Assembly: GCA_025200525.1 (NCBI GenBank)
Contig: CM045763.1
Span: 92,485,044 to 92,549,043, forward strand
Reading direction: 5' to 3'
Source of the DNA: Camellia lanceoleosa
Lineage: Eukaryota > Streptophyta > Magnoliopsida > Ericales > Theaceae
DNA length: 64,000 nt
Shown: positions 22,866-34,210 of the stretch, piece by piece
Numbering within the stretch: the first letter of the stretch is position 1
How the letters are laid out: each line of letters begins with the position of its first letter
Program-made: the position numbers and the translations under genes
Notes under the pieces: generated by a model
The model's database searches: none
Seen by the model: only the letters and a program-made list of their open reading frames with translations
What the model was told of the DNA's origin: nothing

Positions 22866-24849
22866 CGTGTGTTATGCCACTTGTAAGGTTCTTTTACACG
22901 CTGCTTAAGTTTAAACCATGCACATGATCCTTGTCCCACATGCCGTGTCTACCATCAACTGCAATTGTACTACATTAGAGTTCCCATGGCATGTGACACT
23001 TAATTATTTCTTGCTTGGTATTGTTAATTTTTTAATTTAACAAAAAAAAAAAAAACCTCAGTATTTATTATTTCTCCCAATCCAATCTCTTATAATTACT
23101 ACAGTACCCTTTTCAATTTCTTTCATATACTACGATTACACACAAAAATAAAGAAGATAAGAATTTGGCTATAGATTTCAAAAAAATATAACATCTAAAT
23201 TTGAATTATGATTTAGTAATATAATTATGTACTATATATATATATATCAAAATTTTAAATCACTTAATGGGACAAATTAATCAATTTTCTAAAATTAATT
23301 TTTTAATTTACAAAATAGATTAAAAAAAATATTAACTGATTTATTTATTTAATAACAAAAATATTTCATAATCTCTCTCTCCCTCCTAATCTCTCTCACC
23401 AATTTCAAAAAAAAAATAAAATTAAAACTTGTATTCGTTTTCTCTTCCCCAAAAAATCAGATTATACTTTTTATTAAAGTTGTAGATATCTATCTATATC
23501 TTATATATTAACTTATTTAAAATTTATAAATACTGAGTTTTTTTTTTTTAATAAAAAATTTAAAAAATTCAGATTGGGATATTGAAACTCCCACAGGCCT
23601 TGGGGGTTAAAAACTCCATTTTGTTTAATATATAGTATATATATAGCCCGTGCATAGTTACTTTTTTCAATTTCTTTAATACACTATTGTCAGTGATAAG
23701 ATTGTTAAATTATTTTTTATAAAAAATCTTAAAAAATATAATTTATATATTAAAAAAATTTAAAACAAATATAAATATTTATAATTATCCCGTGCGTAAT
23801 ACGGGTGATAGGTTAGTATTTCATGTATGAGAAAGAGTGCATGTGTTATGCCACTTGTAAGGTTCTTTTACACGCTGCTTAAGTTTAAACCATGCACATG
23901 ATCCTTGTCCCACATGTCGTGTCTAACATCAACTGCAATTATACTACATTAGAGTTCCCATGGCACGTGACACTTAATTATTTCTTGCTTGGTATTGTTA
24001 ATTTTTTAATTTTTTAATTTAACAAAAACAAAAAATCTCAATATTTATTGTTTCTTCCAATCCAACCTTAACGTTTATTAATTTTTCTCAACCCTCAATT
24101 CCTTTTGACTTCTCTCATAATTACTACAGTACCCTTTTCAATTTCTCTCATATACTACGGTTACACACAAAAATAAAGAAGATAAGAATTTGGCTATAGA
24201 CCTCAAAAAAATATAATATCTAAATTTGAATTATGATTTAGTAATATAATTATGTACTATATATATATATCAAAACTTTAAATCACTTAATGGGTCAAAT
24301 TAATCAATTTTCTAAAATTATTAATTTTTTAATTTACAAAATAGATTAAAAAAATATTAACTGATTTATTTATTTAATAACAAAAATATTTCATAATCTC
24401 TCTTTCCCTCCTAATCTCTCTCGCCAATTTCAAAAAAAAAAAAAAATTAAAACTTGCATTCGTTTTCTCTTTCCCAAAAAGTCAGATAATACTTTTTTAT
24501 TAAAGTTGTAAATATCTATCTATATCTTATATATTAACTTATTTAAAATTTATAAATGCTGAGTTTTTTTTTTTAATAAAAAATTTAGAAAATTCAGATT
24601 GGGATATTGAAGCTCCCACAGGCTTTGGTGGTTAAAAACCACATTTTGCTTAATATATAGTATATATATAGCCCGTACATAGTTACTGCAGTAGCATTTT
24701 TAATTTCTCCTATATACTATAGTTAGTGATAAGATTGTTAAATTATTTTTATAAAAAAATTTTAAAAACATAATTTATATATTAAAAAAAATTTAAAACA
24801 AATATAAATATTTATAATTATCTCGTGCATAGTACGGGTGATATGTTAG

Positions 24850-25386
24850 TTAAATTGAATACAAATGTGAGTTGATGAAGAGGGTTTTTAACCCCAAACC
24901 TTGTGGGAGCTCCAATCTCCCAATCTAAATTTCCTGATTTTTTGATTTAAAAAAACAAAAAAACCTTAGCATTTATTAATTTCTCTCAACCCCCAAATCT
25001 TACCCTCATAATAATACTTTAACGCATTAAGAACACGCATAAATTTTTTTTTTTAAAATCTAACACATATGAATTCCTTGAAAAGTCCCAACACATATGA
25101 TTATTATCCCTCATAATAACACTTTAATGCATTAAGAACAAGTATAAAAAAAAAATTTAAAAATCCAACACATATGATTATTATCAAAATATTAAATTTT
25201 AATATAATATAATAATAAAAAAAAGACATTTAATTCCTTGAAAAGTCTAACACATATGATTATTATCAAAATAATAAACTTTAATATAATATAAAAAATG
25301 AAAAAAAAGAAGACATTTAAAAATCACAATTCACATATATAGATAATTATAAACACAATCTGTGCATAGCACGGGTGATATGCTAG
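24850..25386 (+). mobile_element. Helitron-like element with canonical CTAG 3' end
   Basis: The end shows CTGTGCATAGCACGGG (hairpin, 25360-25375), then TGATATG and CTAG (25383-25386) followed by T, the classic Helitron 3' arrangement. The beginning (24880-24940, AAACCTTGTGGGAGCTCC) is an inverted copy of sequence in the preceding unit (about 24595-24650). A TC 5' terminus was not found. No Rep/helicase gene is present, so it would be non-autonomous. Internal AT-rich repeats carrying CACATATGATTATTATC occur at 25090, 25170 and 25255. Confidence 0.55.
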
Positions 25387-26640
25387 TAATTTTTATATAA
25401 ATATATACGCATTATATGCATGAAAATTAATGAAGAAGGAAGAAGTGCAGGGTTTTTGCACTTTAACTCTCATTACATTGAGAGTGTGATACACCTCATT
25501 TTTATGTTCATTAAATGTTATTTTTGAGACCATAAATGTTTTTATTGTGAAAAATAGAGTCTGGCAATACCGAAATTGGACTAGAAAACACCCTGAAAGG
25601 CGGCGTGTAGGCCACACGCGCAAGATGACGTTGTTAGCGGTGGGCACGCGTTGTCATGCGCTCCCACGCGCCAGGCGCGCTGTCGCGTCGTCCACGCGCA
25701 CGTTAGCCGCGCCGCTTTGAACTACGCCATGTGCGCTACCATGCGCGAAAGCCACGAGTCGTTTGCTGCTACGGCCATCGGGTTTGACTACCGATAAGGG
25801 TCTGCTTTTTATTTTTTAATCCAGAATTGCGTTAAATGGTCATAAGTAATTCGTTGTAGCTTTGTTTAAAGCGTGGTTGGAACCGTTAAACTCAAAATTA
25901 AATTTTATATCTTCAATAAAATTTTCAAAATTTTATGAAAATAAAAAATATTTTTTCTGAAATAATAATTCATTATTTCTGCTTTAAAATGCATCTGGTG
26001 TTGCATGATTAAGTTTCCGGGGCTGAATTTTTAATATAGACCACTGTAATGGTTTAATATTTACTGGTATGGTTGTTGCATTTTACCAGATTTTGGAATA
26101 TTTATTTTTAATTTTATTTCTAATTTTATGTGTGTTTATTAATTATTTAAAATTCCAGAAAAATTTCAGAAAATTTCAGAATGATGTACATTCTGTTATG
26201 GCATAATTTGAATATTAAATACAGCATATTTTTTTTTTTAGGGTTTGTAATATATTGTGATTAGAGAAGCATGCTTAGTTTTTATTTGTTTAAATTCCAT
26301 TATTAATTGTAACAAAGCATGAGTTGATTGTGAATCTACATTATGATACTATTATATGGAATTAGAATATTTTATCATGCTTTTAGACATGCCATAGTCA
26401 ATGGGAGGTTGTTCGGTTGAGAGAAATCTTTGTAGATTTACTCCCGAAAACCAATATTTTGTGCATAAATTAAATTAAATTTTGGATAATTGTCATCTGT
26501 GGCGCAAGAGATGATTACGAGCATAGCGGATTTTCGATCTTGCGACTTGTGTAATATTGTCACTATTTAATTTAGATTTTTACGGCAAAATTATATTATG
26601 CTAATCAAAATTAATCCCAATACAAATTTCTCTCTAAATT
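25387..26640. other. Region with a G+C-rich, CACGCG-rich block
   Basis: Mostly AT-rich, but 25590-25770 is strikingly rich in CG dinucleotides and CACGCG-like words (CCACACGCGC, GGGCACGCG, CCACGCGCACG). It may be the leader or 5' LTR of the decayed Copia element that follows, but no repeat of the 3' LTR was found here. Confidence 0.4.
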
Positions 26641-28229
26641 CACTTAGCTTATGGAAGTTAATTTGGTTGACCTAGACTTAGTAAAGATGTTCAAATGTGA
26701 ACAATGTAATCCTATTCTTTAGATGAGCAAAAGTCTTGGAGACTTTAGGTCAGACCTTAATTGAGCCAAAGTAAGGAAACATGACTCAAAGTCGCCCTGG
26801 TTTTGTTGCCTTGTTTGGCATAACAAAATTTGATGTGCATGTTATGGTTAGCAGTATACTACGTAGTCTTGATTGGCGAGTTTTGGAGTTATGAAATTAG
26901 TAAGCCCTCAATAGATCTGTATATGATCTTGACTGTTGAGCTGGGCGCATTGACTTTGTAATTTGACTTGTAATGATGTTGCATCATTGGATGAAGTAAC
27001 ATTCAAGAGTCACGTCATCCAAGAAATGCGAGCTTAAATGAATTAGTCATTAAGTGTAAGATGAGTAGCCGGTATGAGTAACGTTTTGCTCTCTATCCAA
27101 CTGTTGGGAGTAGATGGAGCAAAATTTTATGCACTATAATAATGTGCATTAAAGTATCACTTGAAGTTAACAGATTAGCGCTTAGTAGCAGAAAAATCTA
27201 TTAACACTAAGTGAAGAGATTAGCGCCAAGTGGCTGCAAAATCTATTAGCATTGCCAACTTGTCTAAATCTAGACACTTACTGTTTCTACACTTGAGTGT
27301 GAGACATGAGGAGGTGCTTCTTTGTATGGTTCCTTAGCGAGACTAATGTTTTTGAATAACGTTTACCACTAAGTGCAAACATTGCAGCATAGTAATGAAA
27401 AGGTCAAGGCCGACAAGGTTGTTATGACTCTAAGAATTTGACGCATGGCTCGTGAGAGCATTGTGTTGAATTAGACTCTTTAGCCTAATTCGTGCTTAAG
27501 TTACTTCAGAAGCTGTCATAGTTGATAGCTTATTCTCTCATTCTTGTGGATAGTAGAATTAATTGCAAGTAACTATGAAGCGAGAAATAGATATGGTAAG
27601 AGGAGTATCGTCATCTTTCAACTAGATGCATTAAAGTATATGGAGAATAAAATTGACTTGAAGGTGCAGAGGATTAGCACTTACTAGTTAAATTTACGAC
27701 TTAGGGGCACTTGATATCTCCATGGCATCCTTTTATGATCTAGTGAATATGAATTAGTTATGATTCATTACCTAGTTGGGCCTAAACCTTTAAAACTTGT
27801 CTTTAAGAACTCACACATTAGGATGATTGGAATTAGTTTATGACATTGGTCATGAACCGGTGGCTTATTATACTTAATCACATTAATGAGAAGATGCATA
27901 GATGTTTTGAGTAGGCCCTCTTGGGCCCACTCGCTTGTGACATCCTGCTCTCATATGAATGTGTAACTTTGTTCGCAATAGTTGTGCACAAGTAAGTAGG
28001 AAAGTCGTAGAAGGTCATTTGCATTGGCGCATTTAGTCCACTATGATATTTGTGACTAGATATGTGTAAGGGTATGATATCTAAGCCTCAATCTCGACAC
28101 ATTTATAGATTACGATACACATCTGAGTCAAGACTATTTGATCTCCTATAAGTCAAAAGTTTTGAGATGATTTTTGACATTGCACATATGAGGTTGAGAT
28201 CAATTAGATAACAATTTTCATGCTTTTAG

Positions 28230-28345
28230 TTTTGACCAAGGTGGCGATCTATTTGAGTTATTTTAGAAAACTCTGTGAAGAGAAATGGATGCTTAGAAAA
28301 TTGATTATTCCTAATACTCAACAACACAATGGTGTAGTAGAGATA
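28230..28345 (+). pseudogene. Copia integrase core fragment
   Basis: One frame reads DQGGDLFELF, matching the DNGGEF-type catalytic block of Copia integrase. Shortly after, in another frame, IPNTQQHNGVVE matches the conserved IPxTPQQNGVAE segment. Their order and spacing are as expected. A frameshift lies between them and stops follow. Sequence resembling the later RPRVLWRI region and a tandemly duplicated GGCGCATTATTGTATG block (about 28580 and 28627) come next. Confidence 0.75.
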
Positions 28346-29639
28346 AGAAATTAAGTATTGTTAATGTTAGGTGGATGATGGCGCAAAATGTTTCCCAATT
28401 AGGAATTGCACTTTAGTCTGTTGCCTATATCCCTAACTAAATGCCCTCCATATCAGATTTTATACTCCATTTAAGTAATGGGTTAGTGGAGAGCCATCTA
28501 TGGACGATCTGTAACCGTTAGGCAGCTTATTTTTATTTTTACTTCTCATAAGGTTGCGAAGTTAAGACCTAGAGTTCTATGGCGCATTATTGTATGCTGT
28601 CTTGTAAACAGATAGGGTCATGTGGCGCATTATTGTATGTTGTCATGTAAACCCTCCGGGTCATGTGCATATAGGTAAGTAGCTTTGTGGGAGTGTAACT
28701 AAGTCACATAAAGTTTTCTTAGTAAATGTGACGTGAATAGAGTTTTTAGAACTCTATAAGATAGAGAATTCTAAGCATAGCGCTCTATGTAGCCTAGTTA
28801 AGAATGGAAAGAAATTTTCAATATCCTAGGGACAGTGGGAGCGATGTGCCTACTAATGGATTATTCCATTAGAGAAGAATACTCTACATTCTTAGTTGTG
28901 TGGTAGCGAATGTGAAAATTTTCCACGTCATCACTGGGTGATTAAGAAGGAAACATTCATAATTACTTCGCAAGATAAGAAAAAGCCTAGGATAATGCGA
29001 AAGGCTCTAGTCCCCTGTTTTTAGAAAGTGGATCAATGTTGCGCAGTTTAAGACAAAGTCTTTGAGGATTAACAATTTATATAATTTGGTTGACTTTCCA
29101 TTATGACGCGAAACTGTTATGAGGTTATGTGCAATTTGGATAGTCATTGTTGAGGCATAAGGCTCGCTAGATATCGAAAAGTCGCACCATTGAGAAAAGT
29201 GTAGACCACGAGAAGACTTTCTCCTGAGGAGTGAGGTTATTTCGACTTAGGCTATGATTAACATAAGTTCGGAACATTGATTTGTGGACATTGTGACCCA
29301 ACTTATCGTTGGAGAATTCGATAAGTAGATCCATAGGGATTTACTTTCTGCTTTTATGGTGAAAAGTTAGGAGCGCAAAAAGGTTGCTAATTCCAATAAA
29401 TCTTTTACAGCCTAAAACAGTTATCCAAATAGTGGTTCTTAAATATCATCAAGCCATGATAGGCCGACGATGATCGATGAAGACCACTAAGGCATGATCA
29501 ATGGTCCAAAAAGAACTTTTTCCTTACTTAGTCATTATGAGCTAGGAATTTATAAGGGTGTCACCACCTAGGGTGGACAGTCCTCTATTTTAGATATGAT
29601 GGACATGGGTGATGTAATTTATATGCTCGGATGTACGAT

Positions 29640-29830
29640 CCTTAGGGATTGTTTTGGGAAAATTCTCGGTTTGTCTTCGATGACTTACATAAGGAATATC
29701 CTAGAATGATTCTAGATGCAAAATTGCAAACCCATTGACTTACCTATTAGTAAAAGCCAGAGCCTTAGCTATTGAGTGAATCCTTGGATTGTCTTTGGGA
29801 GAAATAGATGATCTATATTCCTTGATTTTT
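29640..29830 (+). pseudogene. Copia reverse transcriptase C-terminal fragment
   Basis: The decayed frame reads ILGLSSMTYIRNILE, then MQNCKPIDLPISKSQSLS. This corresponds to the LGLSQxTYIxxxLxRFxMxNCxP block near the RT/RNase H boundary of Tork-type Copia elements. Single stops interrupt it. Confidence 0.75.
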
Positions 29831-31270
29831 TTTTTTTTTTTTTTTTTGTGAGAGCCTGAAGTACGCTATGTGGCCATATTCGGCATGATAAGTGTTATCT
29901 TTGGTAAATGGTCAACTGAGTTGTTTAGCTATTGACCATGCTCATTAGATTGTGGATAAAATGCTTTACTAGTAGCATATTAATTTGCTCATTGTAAGAT
30001 TCAATGCGTTAGTTGGGCACATTTAGAATGAACGCAAATTGGTCACCAAAATATCTTTAGAGAGGTTATTGCGCAAGAGGTAGTGATCTTGAATCACTTC
30101 ATGTGAGGCGCACATGGTGGATTCCATTGTATATACTTATCGCAAGAGATGCTGATAAGGCTTATGTTTGGAATCTAGAATTGCGCAAGCTGTGGTCATT
30201 TTTTTTTTTAAAAAAAAAATCGATCACTTATTTGTTATGAGATGATGGGATGTTGACACTATTATGATTTGTGTCATAATGATTAGCAGATGATGATGTC
30301 AGCAGGCAAGATTGGCTCACTCACACGAGCAATCGCCCTTGGCGCTTGAGAGCGAGTAATGATGAGACTAGTGGTTTAATTTTTATTTAGAGCCAAGAAA
30401 GGCTTAAATTATCCACTATGTATGTTGCCTTGGTTACAACCAAGATGAGGTCGTGTTAAGGACCAAACATGGATGTTAGTACCCACTTTCCATGTTGTGC
30501 CTGCTATAATTAACCAGATGCGAGATCTCATTTGGCTCCTGGAAGGCAAGTAAATAGAGAATTCGGGTTAGGCGCTAGAAAGCGACTAGACTAAGATCTG
30601 TACGGTGTATCGAGTATGACATCACTCTTTTAGAAGAGTTACTCCACCGTAACATGTATTCATATTACATGTGCTTGGCGACCGAGTAATGATGAGGTGA
30701 GAGAATGGATCCCTGTTTCCTTACCGTGTGAGTCTTACGTGTCATTATTGATATGGCTTTCATTTATGTACCCTTTTGTGACTTTTGACTATGTCATAAG
30801 GTAAGGGGTTGATGTTCTGCTACTTTGGTATGTTGCCTGCAGTCATGTATGATTCGGCCTTAAGGGACATCACTGGGAAAACGGTCAATCCTAAACTAAA
30901 TGGCATAAGGGCAAAGGGAAGATCATCTAGTATTACACCACTGTTGTATATTCATTGCCGGCAACTCACATCGCTTTGTATAAGAGGCGGATTGAGTGTG
31001 AATATATTGCAAGAATTAAGAGGGTCAAACATGCTCTTTTGAGTGATTAGAGATGTTTTTTGGACCGGTGTAATTAGATGGGTCTGGGGTATATAAGACA
31101 CTATTTCTATTCTTTTTGGGTTGATGTCTCTATGCTGGCTCATTTTGAGTTTCTAGTATAGAGCTCCCACATGTAGGTGTTTCTCGGTGAATGCAGTGCG
31201 CCAAGATGAGATTGTTCATTTTTGAGGAGATTGAGATAGAGATGTAGCAGTGTCATGCCAACTCATGTGT

Positions 31271-31280
31271 GAGTGGGAGA
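31271..31280 (+). promoter_or_regulatory. Polypurine tract before the 3' LTR
   Basis: GAGTGGGAGA lies immediately before the LTR start TGTCAGAAATTGG. It is the near-standard Copia plus-strand primer (AAGTGGGAGA type). Confidence 0.8.
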
Positions 31281-31747
31281 TGTCAGAAATTGGACACCCA
31301 TGTGGCATGACCCTTTGAACCCTTTTGAACCTTATCCAAGTAAGTTTGAATTTGAATTCAAAACTTATTTGGATAACCACTCATGATATCTATATCTATC
31401 ATATCAACTGATATGGATAGATTGATATATATGGCTATATATCAGATTCTATGGTTAAGATATATATTGATATCATATACGTTATGTGGTTTTTACCCAT
31501 AACCTTTTTTCACAGACTCTCTCTCTAACTCTCTTCCATATGAGAACGATCCAGCCTCTGCACTGTGACTTGTGTGGGTGATACTCATATTATAGTATCA
31601 CTCCACTGCTGGGTTCGTTGTTTGCATTTATGGAAGCACGTGATTTACCCACAAGATTCTTCGCTTCAGGTTCTATCACCTCAGGTATGATCTGATAATA
31701 TTTTTCCACTGCGTTATGCTTGATGTTGCAGATACATTTGTGTCAAC
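31281..31747 (+). mobile_element. 3' LTR of the decayed Copia element
   Basis: Begins TGTCAGAAATTGGAC right after the polypurine tract. The probable end is ATTTGTGTCAACA (31735-31747). The end is ambiguous because a near copy (GATATATTTGTGTCAACAC) occurs about 52 bp further on. An AT-rich central part with TATATAT runs and a CT-rich leader (31515-31535) fit U3 and R-U5. Confidence 0.65.
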
Positions 31748-32158
31748 ACCACCAAGGATATTTTGAAACAATTCAAAATATGAGATATATTTGTGTCAAC
31801 ACTACTAGCCTTCACTTTATATTATCTATATAACAGGGAAAGAGAATTTTTAAATTTATTTTAAAGATATTTATCCTACTAAAATATTTTAACGATTATA
31901 ATTTATATCTGTATTTAAATGAACAACTAAGATAAATGATAGTGGGAAAATGAAAAATCCCCCTAAAAAAACTCCCCATAATCCACATAATTTCCATTTT
32001 TGGTAAACTGTTTTTTTTTTTTTACTTGAAAGAGAAATTGTGGGGATTCGGGGGCCCCGGATTCGGGGGCCGAATCACCACCGATGATAGTGCTCGCCCA
32101 ATTATTTCACGAATAATGTTTGGGATCCCTTTTTGGGGGTCACCCCCTCACCCCCTTT

Positions 32159-32168
32159 GCCACGTGGC
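32159..32168. promoter_or_regulatory. Palindromic G-box upstream of the response-regulator gene
   Basis: GCCACGTGGC is a perfect 10-bp G-box, a binding site for bZIP and bHLH factors. It lies about 0.9 kb before the start codon at 33043, in a G+C-rich patch. A CT-rich 5' leader follows (32330-32460 and 32682-32704). Confidence 0.5.
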
Positions 32169-33042
32169 GGGGGTGATTGGAAAAGCAAGAAAAAAAAAAA
32201 AAGAAAAAGAAAAAATAACGAAGGAGAAAGAGAAGGGGTCGAAGAGGGTGGAGAAAAAGGGGATAAATCATTGTTGTTATTTCACACTTTAAAAAGTCCC
32301 ACCTACCTACGTCCCCACCTTCCCTCTATATCTCTCTCACTCTCACTCACTCTCACTCTATGTTCTGCTTCCCACGTCTGCATCCCCCCACCTTTCCTCT
32401 CTATATCTCTCACTCTCTGTTCTGCTTCTTCTTCAACAGAAGAAAATAAGCCCCCTCTCTATCACAACTGTTCTTCTCACCCTTTAGAATCAGAAATTCC
32501 AATTTAAAGTTAATATTTAAATATGGATTTAGAACTCAACAATTTCTGAACAACAGACTTTTCTCAATCCAAAAATCTACCTACTGATATGAGCAACGAA
32601 GGAGTCAGATCAGATACACACCAACGATTGTTCCATTGTTCGATTTTTGGATTGTTCCCTCATCTTCCCAAGTGAGGTCGGTCTCTCTCTCTCTCTCTCT
32701 CTCTCATGCAATGTATGTTGTGTATAATTGTTGTTATCGTCTTTATAATGGCTTCAATCGTTCAACACCAACCTGAGGCTTCATTTCTTTGTGGGTCATT
32801 CAGAATCCTAAGGCTTCAAGGTTTGATTGTTTTTGACATTCATGATATACTTTTTAGTTTTACCATCTGGGTTTAAAATGGGTTTATTGTCCACAAAGTG
32901 ATATGACGCAATTGAATTTGGGGTTATCAATCTGTGTAAAATATTGAGGCAATTGAATTTGGGGTTTATTTTTATTAGAATGCTTTATTATATAGATTTC
33001 GGCTACCATTCTCTCTCTCAATCTGGGTTTGTTTGGTTTGTA

Positions 33043-34075
33043 ATGGCGAGAACGGCAGGCAAGTATTTGCTGCGAAGGTCGCCGACGAAAGTTGAGGGTT
33101 CGAATCATCTGTTGTCTTCTGGTTCACGAGAACTCCATGTTCTCGCCGTTGATGACAGCCACGTGGACCGGAGGGTGATCGAACGATTGCTGAAGATCTC
33201 TTCTTGCAGAGGTACATATACATATTGAAGATCTCTTAGCGATTTTTGATTTGTTTGCTTAAATCGATTGGATTGGAATTTTTCAGTTACGGCTGTAGAG
33301 AATGGGAGCAGAGAAGAGCTTCGTTGGATTCAATGTAAGAAATTTTAATTTTTTTTAATGCATATTCGATTTGTTTGGTTGCTGAGAAAGTGGAGGAAAA
33401 TGAAGAAGAAATACATTTTGTGTGTGTGTCTATTGGTGATTTATATTGTGGTTTTTGATGATTTGATTTTAGGGTTTGGAGGTGAATTTTATAATGAAGG
33501 ATTATTCAACGCCTGGAATGATTGGATATGAACTGCTCAAGAAGATCAAGGTTAGTTTTATGTGATATTGGTATTTCACTAAAGGCCTTGTTTGGTTGCC
33601 AAGAAAACTATGGTTTATGTTGTTGATAGTAATAGTAATCACTTGGGTAGGGCTTTTGGATTTATTGATTTTCCTTCATTATTTTGGCAACCAAACAAGG
33701 CATAACCTGGTAGCAGAAATGAAATTGATGAATACTACTTATACTACTTGAAATCTCTTAGTGATTTTTGATTTGTTTGCTGAAATTGATTGGATTGGAA
33801 TTTTTCAGTTACGGCTGTAAAAAGTGGGAGCAGAGCTCTACAATATCTCGATTTGGATATAGAGAAGAGCTCCGTTGGATTCAATGTAAGAATTTTTAAT
33901 TTTTTTAATGCTTATTCCATTTGTTTGGTTGCTGAGAAAGTAGAGGAAAAGAAAGAAGAAATACAATTTGTGTGTGTGTGTGTGTGTGATTTATATTGTG
34001 GTTTTTGATGATTTGATTTTAGGGTTTGGAGGTGAATTTAATAATGATGGATTATATACCTTAGTTATTTTCAAG
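33043..34075 (+). pseudogene. Type-A response regulator (cytokinin signalling), truncated with duplicated exons
   Basis: Type-A response regulators accept phosphate from histidine phosphotransfer proteins and dampen cytokinin signalling. Exon 1 (33043-33211) encodes MARTAGKYLLRRSPTKVEGS and LHVLAVDDSHVDRRVIERLL, including the acidic DD pair, then SSCR and a GT donor. Exon 2 occurs twice: 33287-33334 (VTAVENGSR, 29 bp missing) and 33809-33885 (VTAVKSGSRALQYLDLDIEK, full). Exon 3 also occurs twice: 33473-33550 (GLEVNFIMKDYSTPGMIGYE, phospho-acceptor Asp kept) and 34023-34075 (stops at TAG after MMDYIP). The C-terminal exon with the conserved Lys is absent downstream. No ordering of these exons gives a whole receiver domain, so this is a pseudogene, though exons 1-2b-3a could still be joined. 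Confidence 0.85.
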
Positions 34076-34210
34076 GTTAGTTTTATGTGATATTGATATT
34101 TCACTAAAGGCCTTGTTTGGTTGCCAAGAAAACTGTGGCAATGTTTTACGCTGTTGATAGTAATAGTAATCAACTGGGTAAGGCTTTTGGATTTGTTTAT
34201 TTTCCTGCAC
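33226..34210 (+). repeat. 522-bp tandem duplication carrying exons 2 and 3
   Basis: The block from 33226 (GAAGATCTCTTAGCGATTTT) repeats at about 33748 (GAAATCTCTTAGTGATTTTT). Both copies carry the acceptor GGAATTTTTCAG, exon 2, the intron with a TG run, exon 3 and the sequence starting AAAGGCCTTGTTTGGTTGCC. Each copy has a different disabling deletion. Confidence 0.9.
33585..33701. mobile_element. 117-bp TIR-bounded element in duplicated block 1
   Basis: GCCTTGTTTGGTTGCCAA at 33585-33602 is the perfect reverse complement of 33684-33701. Block 2 keeps the left terminus (34106-34123) but not the right. No obvious target duplication. The ends resemble miniature hAT/PIF-type elements common in plant introns. 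Confidence 0.6.

Larger units (their letters stand above)
22040..24849. repeat. Three tandem copies of a 1.03-kb AT-rich unit
   Basis: Landmarks recur at fixed spacing: GGCTATAG at 22139, 23167 and 24192; TTATGCCACTTGTAAGG at 22872 and 23846; a hairpin plus GGTTAG terminus at 22773-22800, 23789-23816 and 24822-24849. Spacing is about 1,025-1,028 bp, shorter where a GA tract contracted. The third copy is truncated at its hairpin terminus. The units differ by scattered substitutions and small indels, so the triplication is not brand new. No coding potential. Confidence 0.9.
26641..31750 (+). mobile_element. Decayed Ty1/Copia retrotransposon (Tork-like), 5' limit unclear
   Basis: No open frame over about 80 codons survives, yet pol can be followed by eye: integrase near 28230-28345 and 28560, the RT C-terminus near 29640-29830, then a polypurine tract and 3' LTR at 31271-31750. 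Motif order (integrase before RT) is that of Copia. The tail resembling CKPIDLPISK with spaced Leu/Ser residues is like Tork/Tnt1-type elements. Gag and protease could not be placed. Density of stops and indels suggests an old insertion. The body is plus-strand throughout. Confidence 0.75.

Noticed and set aside
32026..32507. Two overlapping frames upstream of the response regulator
   Set aside because: They cover poly-A/G and CT-rich promoter and leader sequence. Low complexity, no conserved motif.
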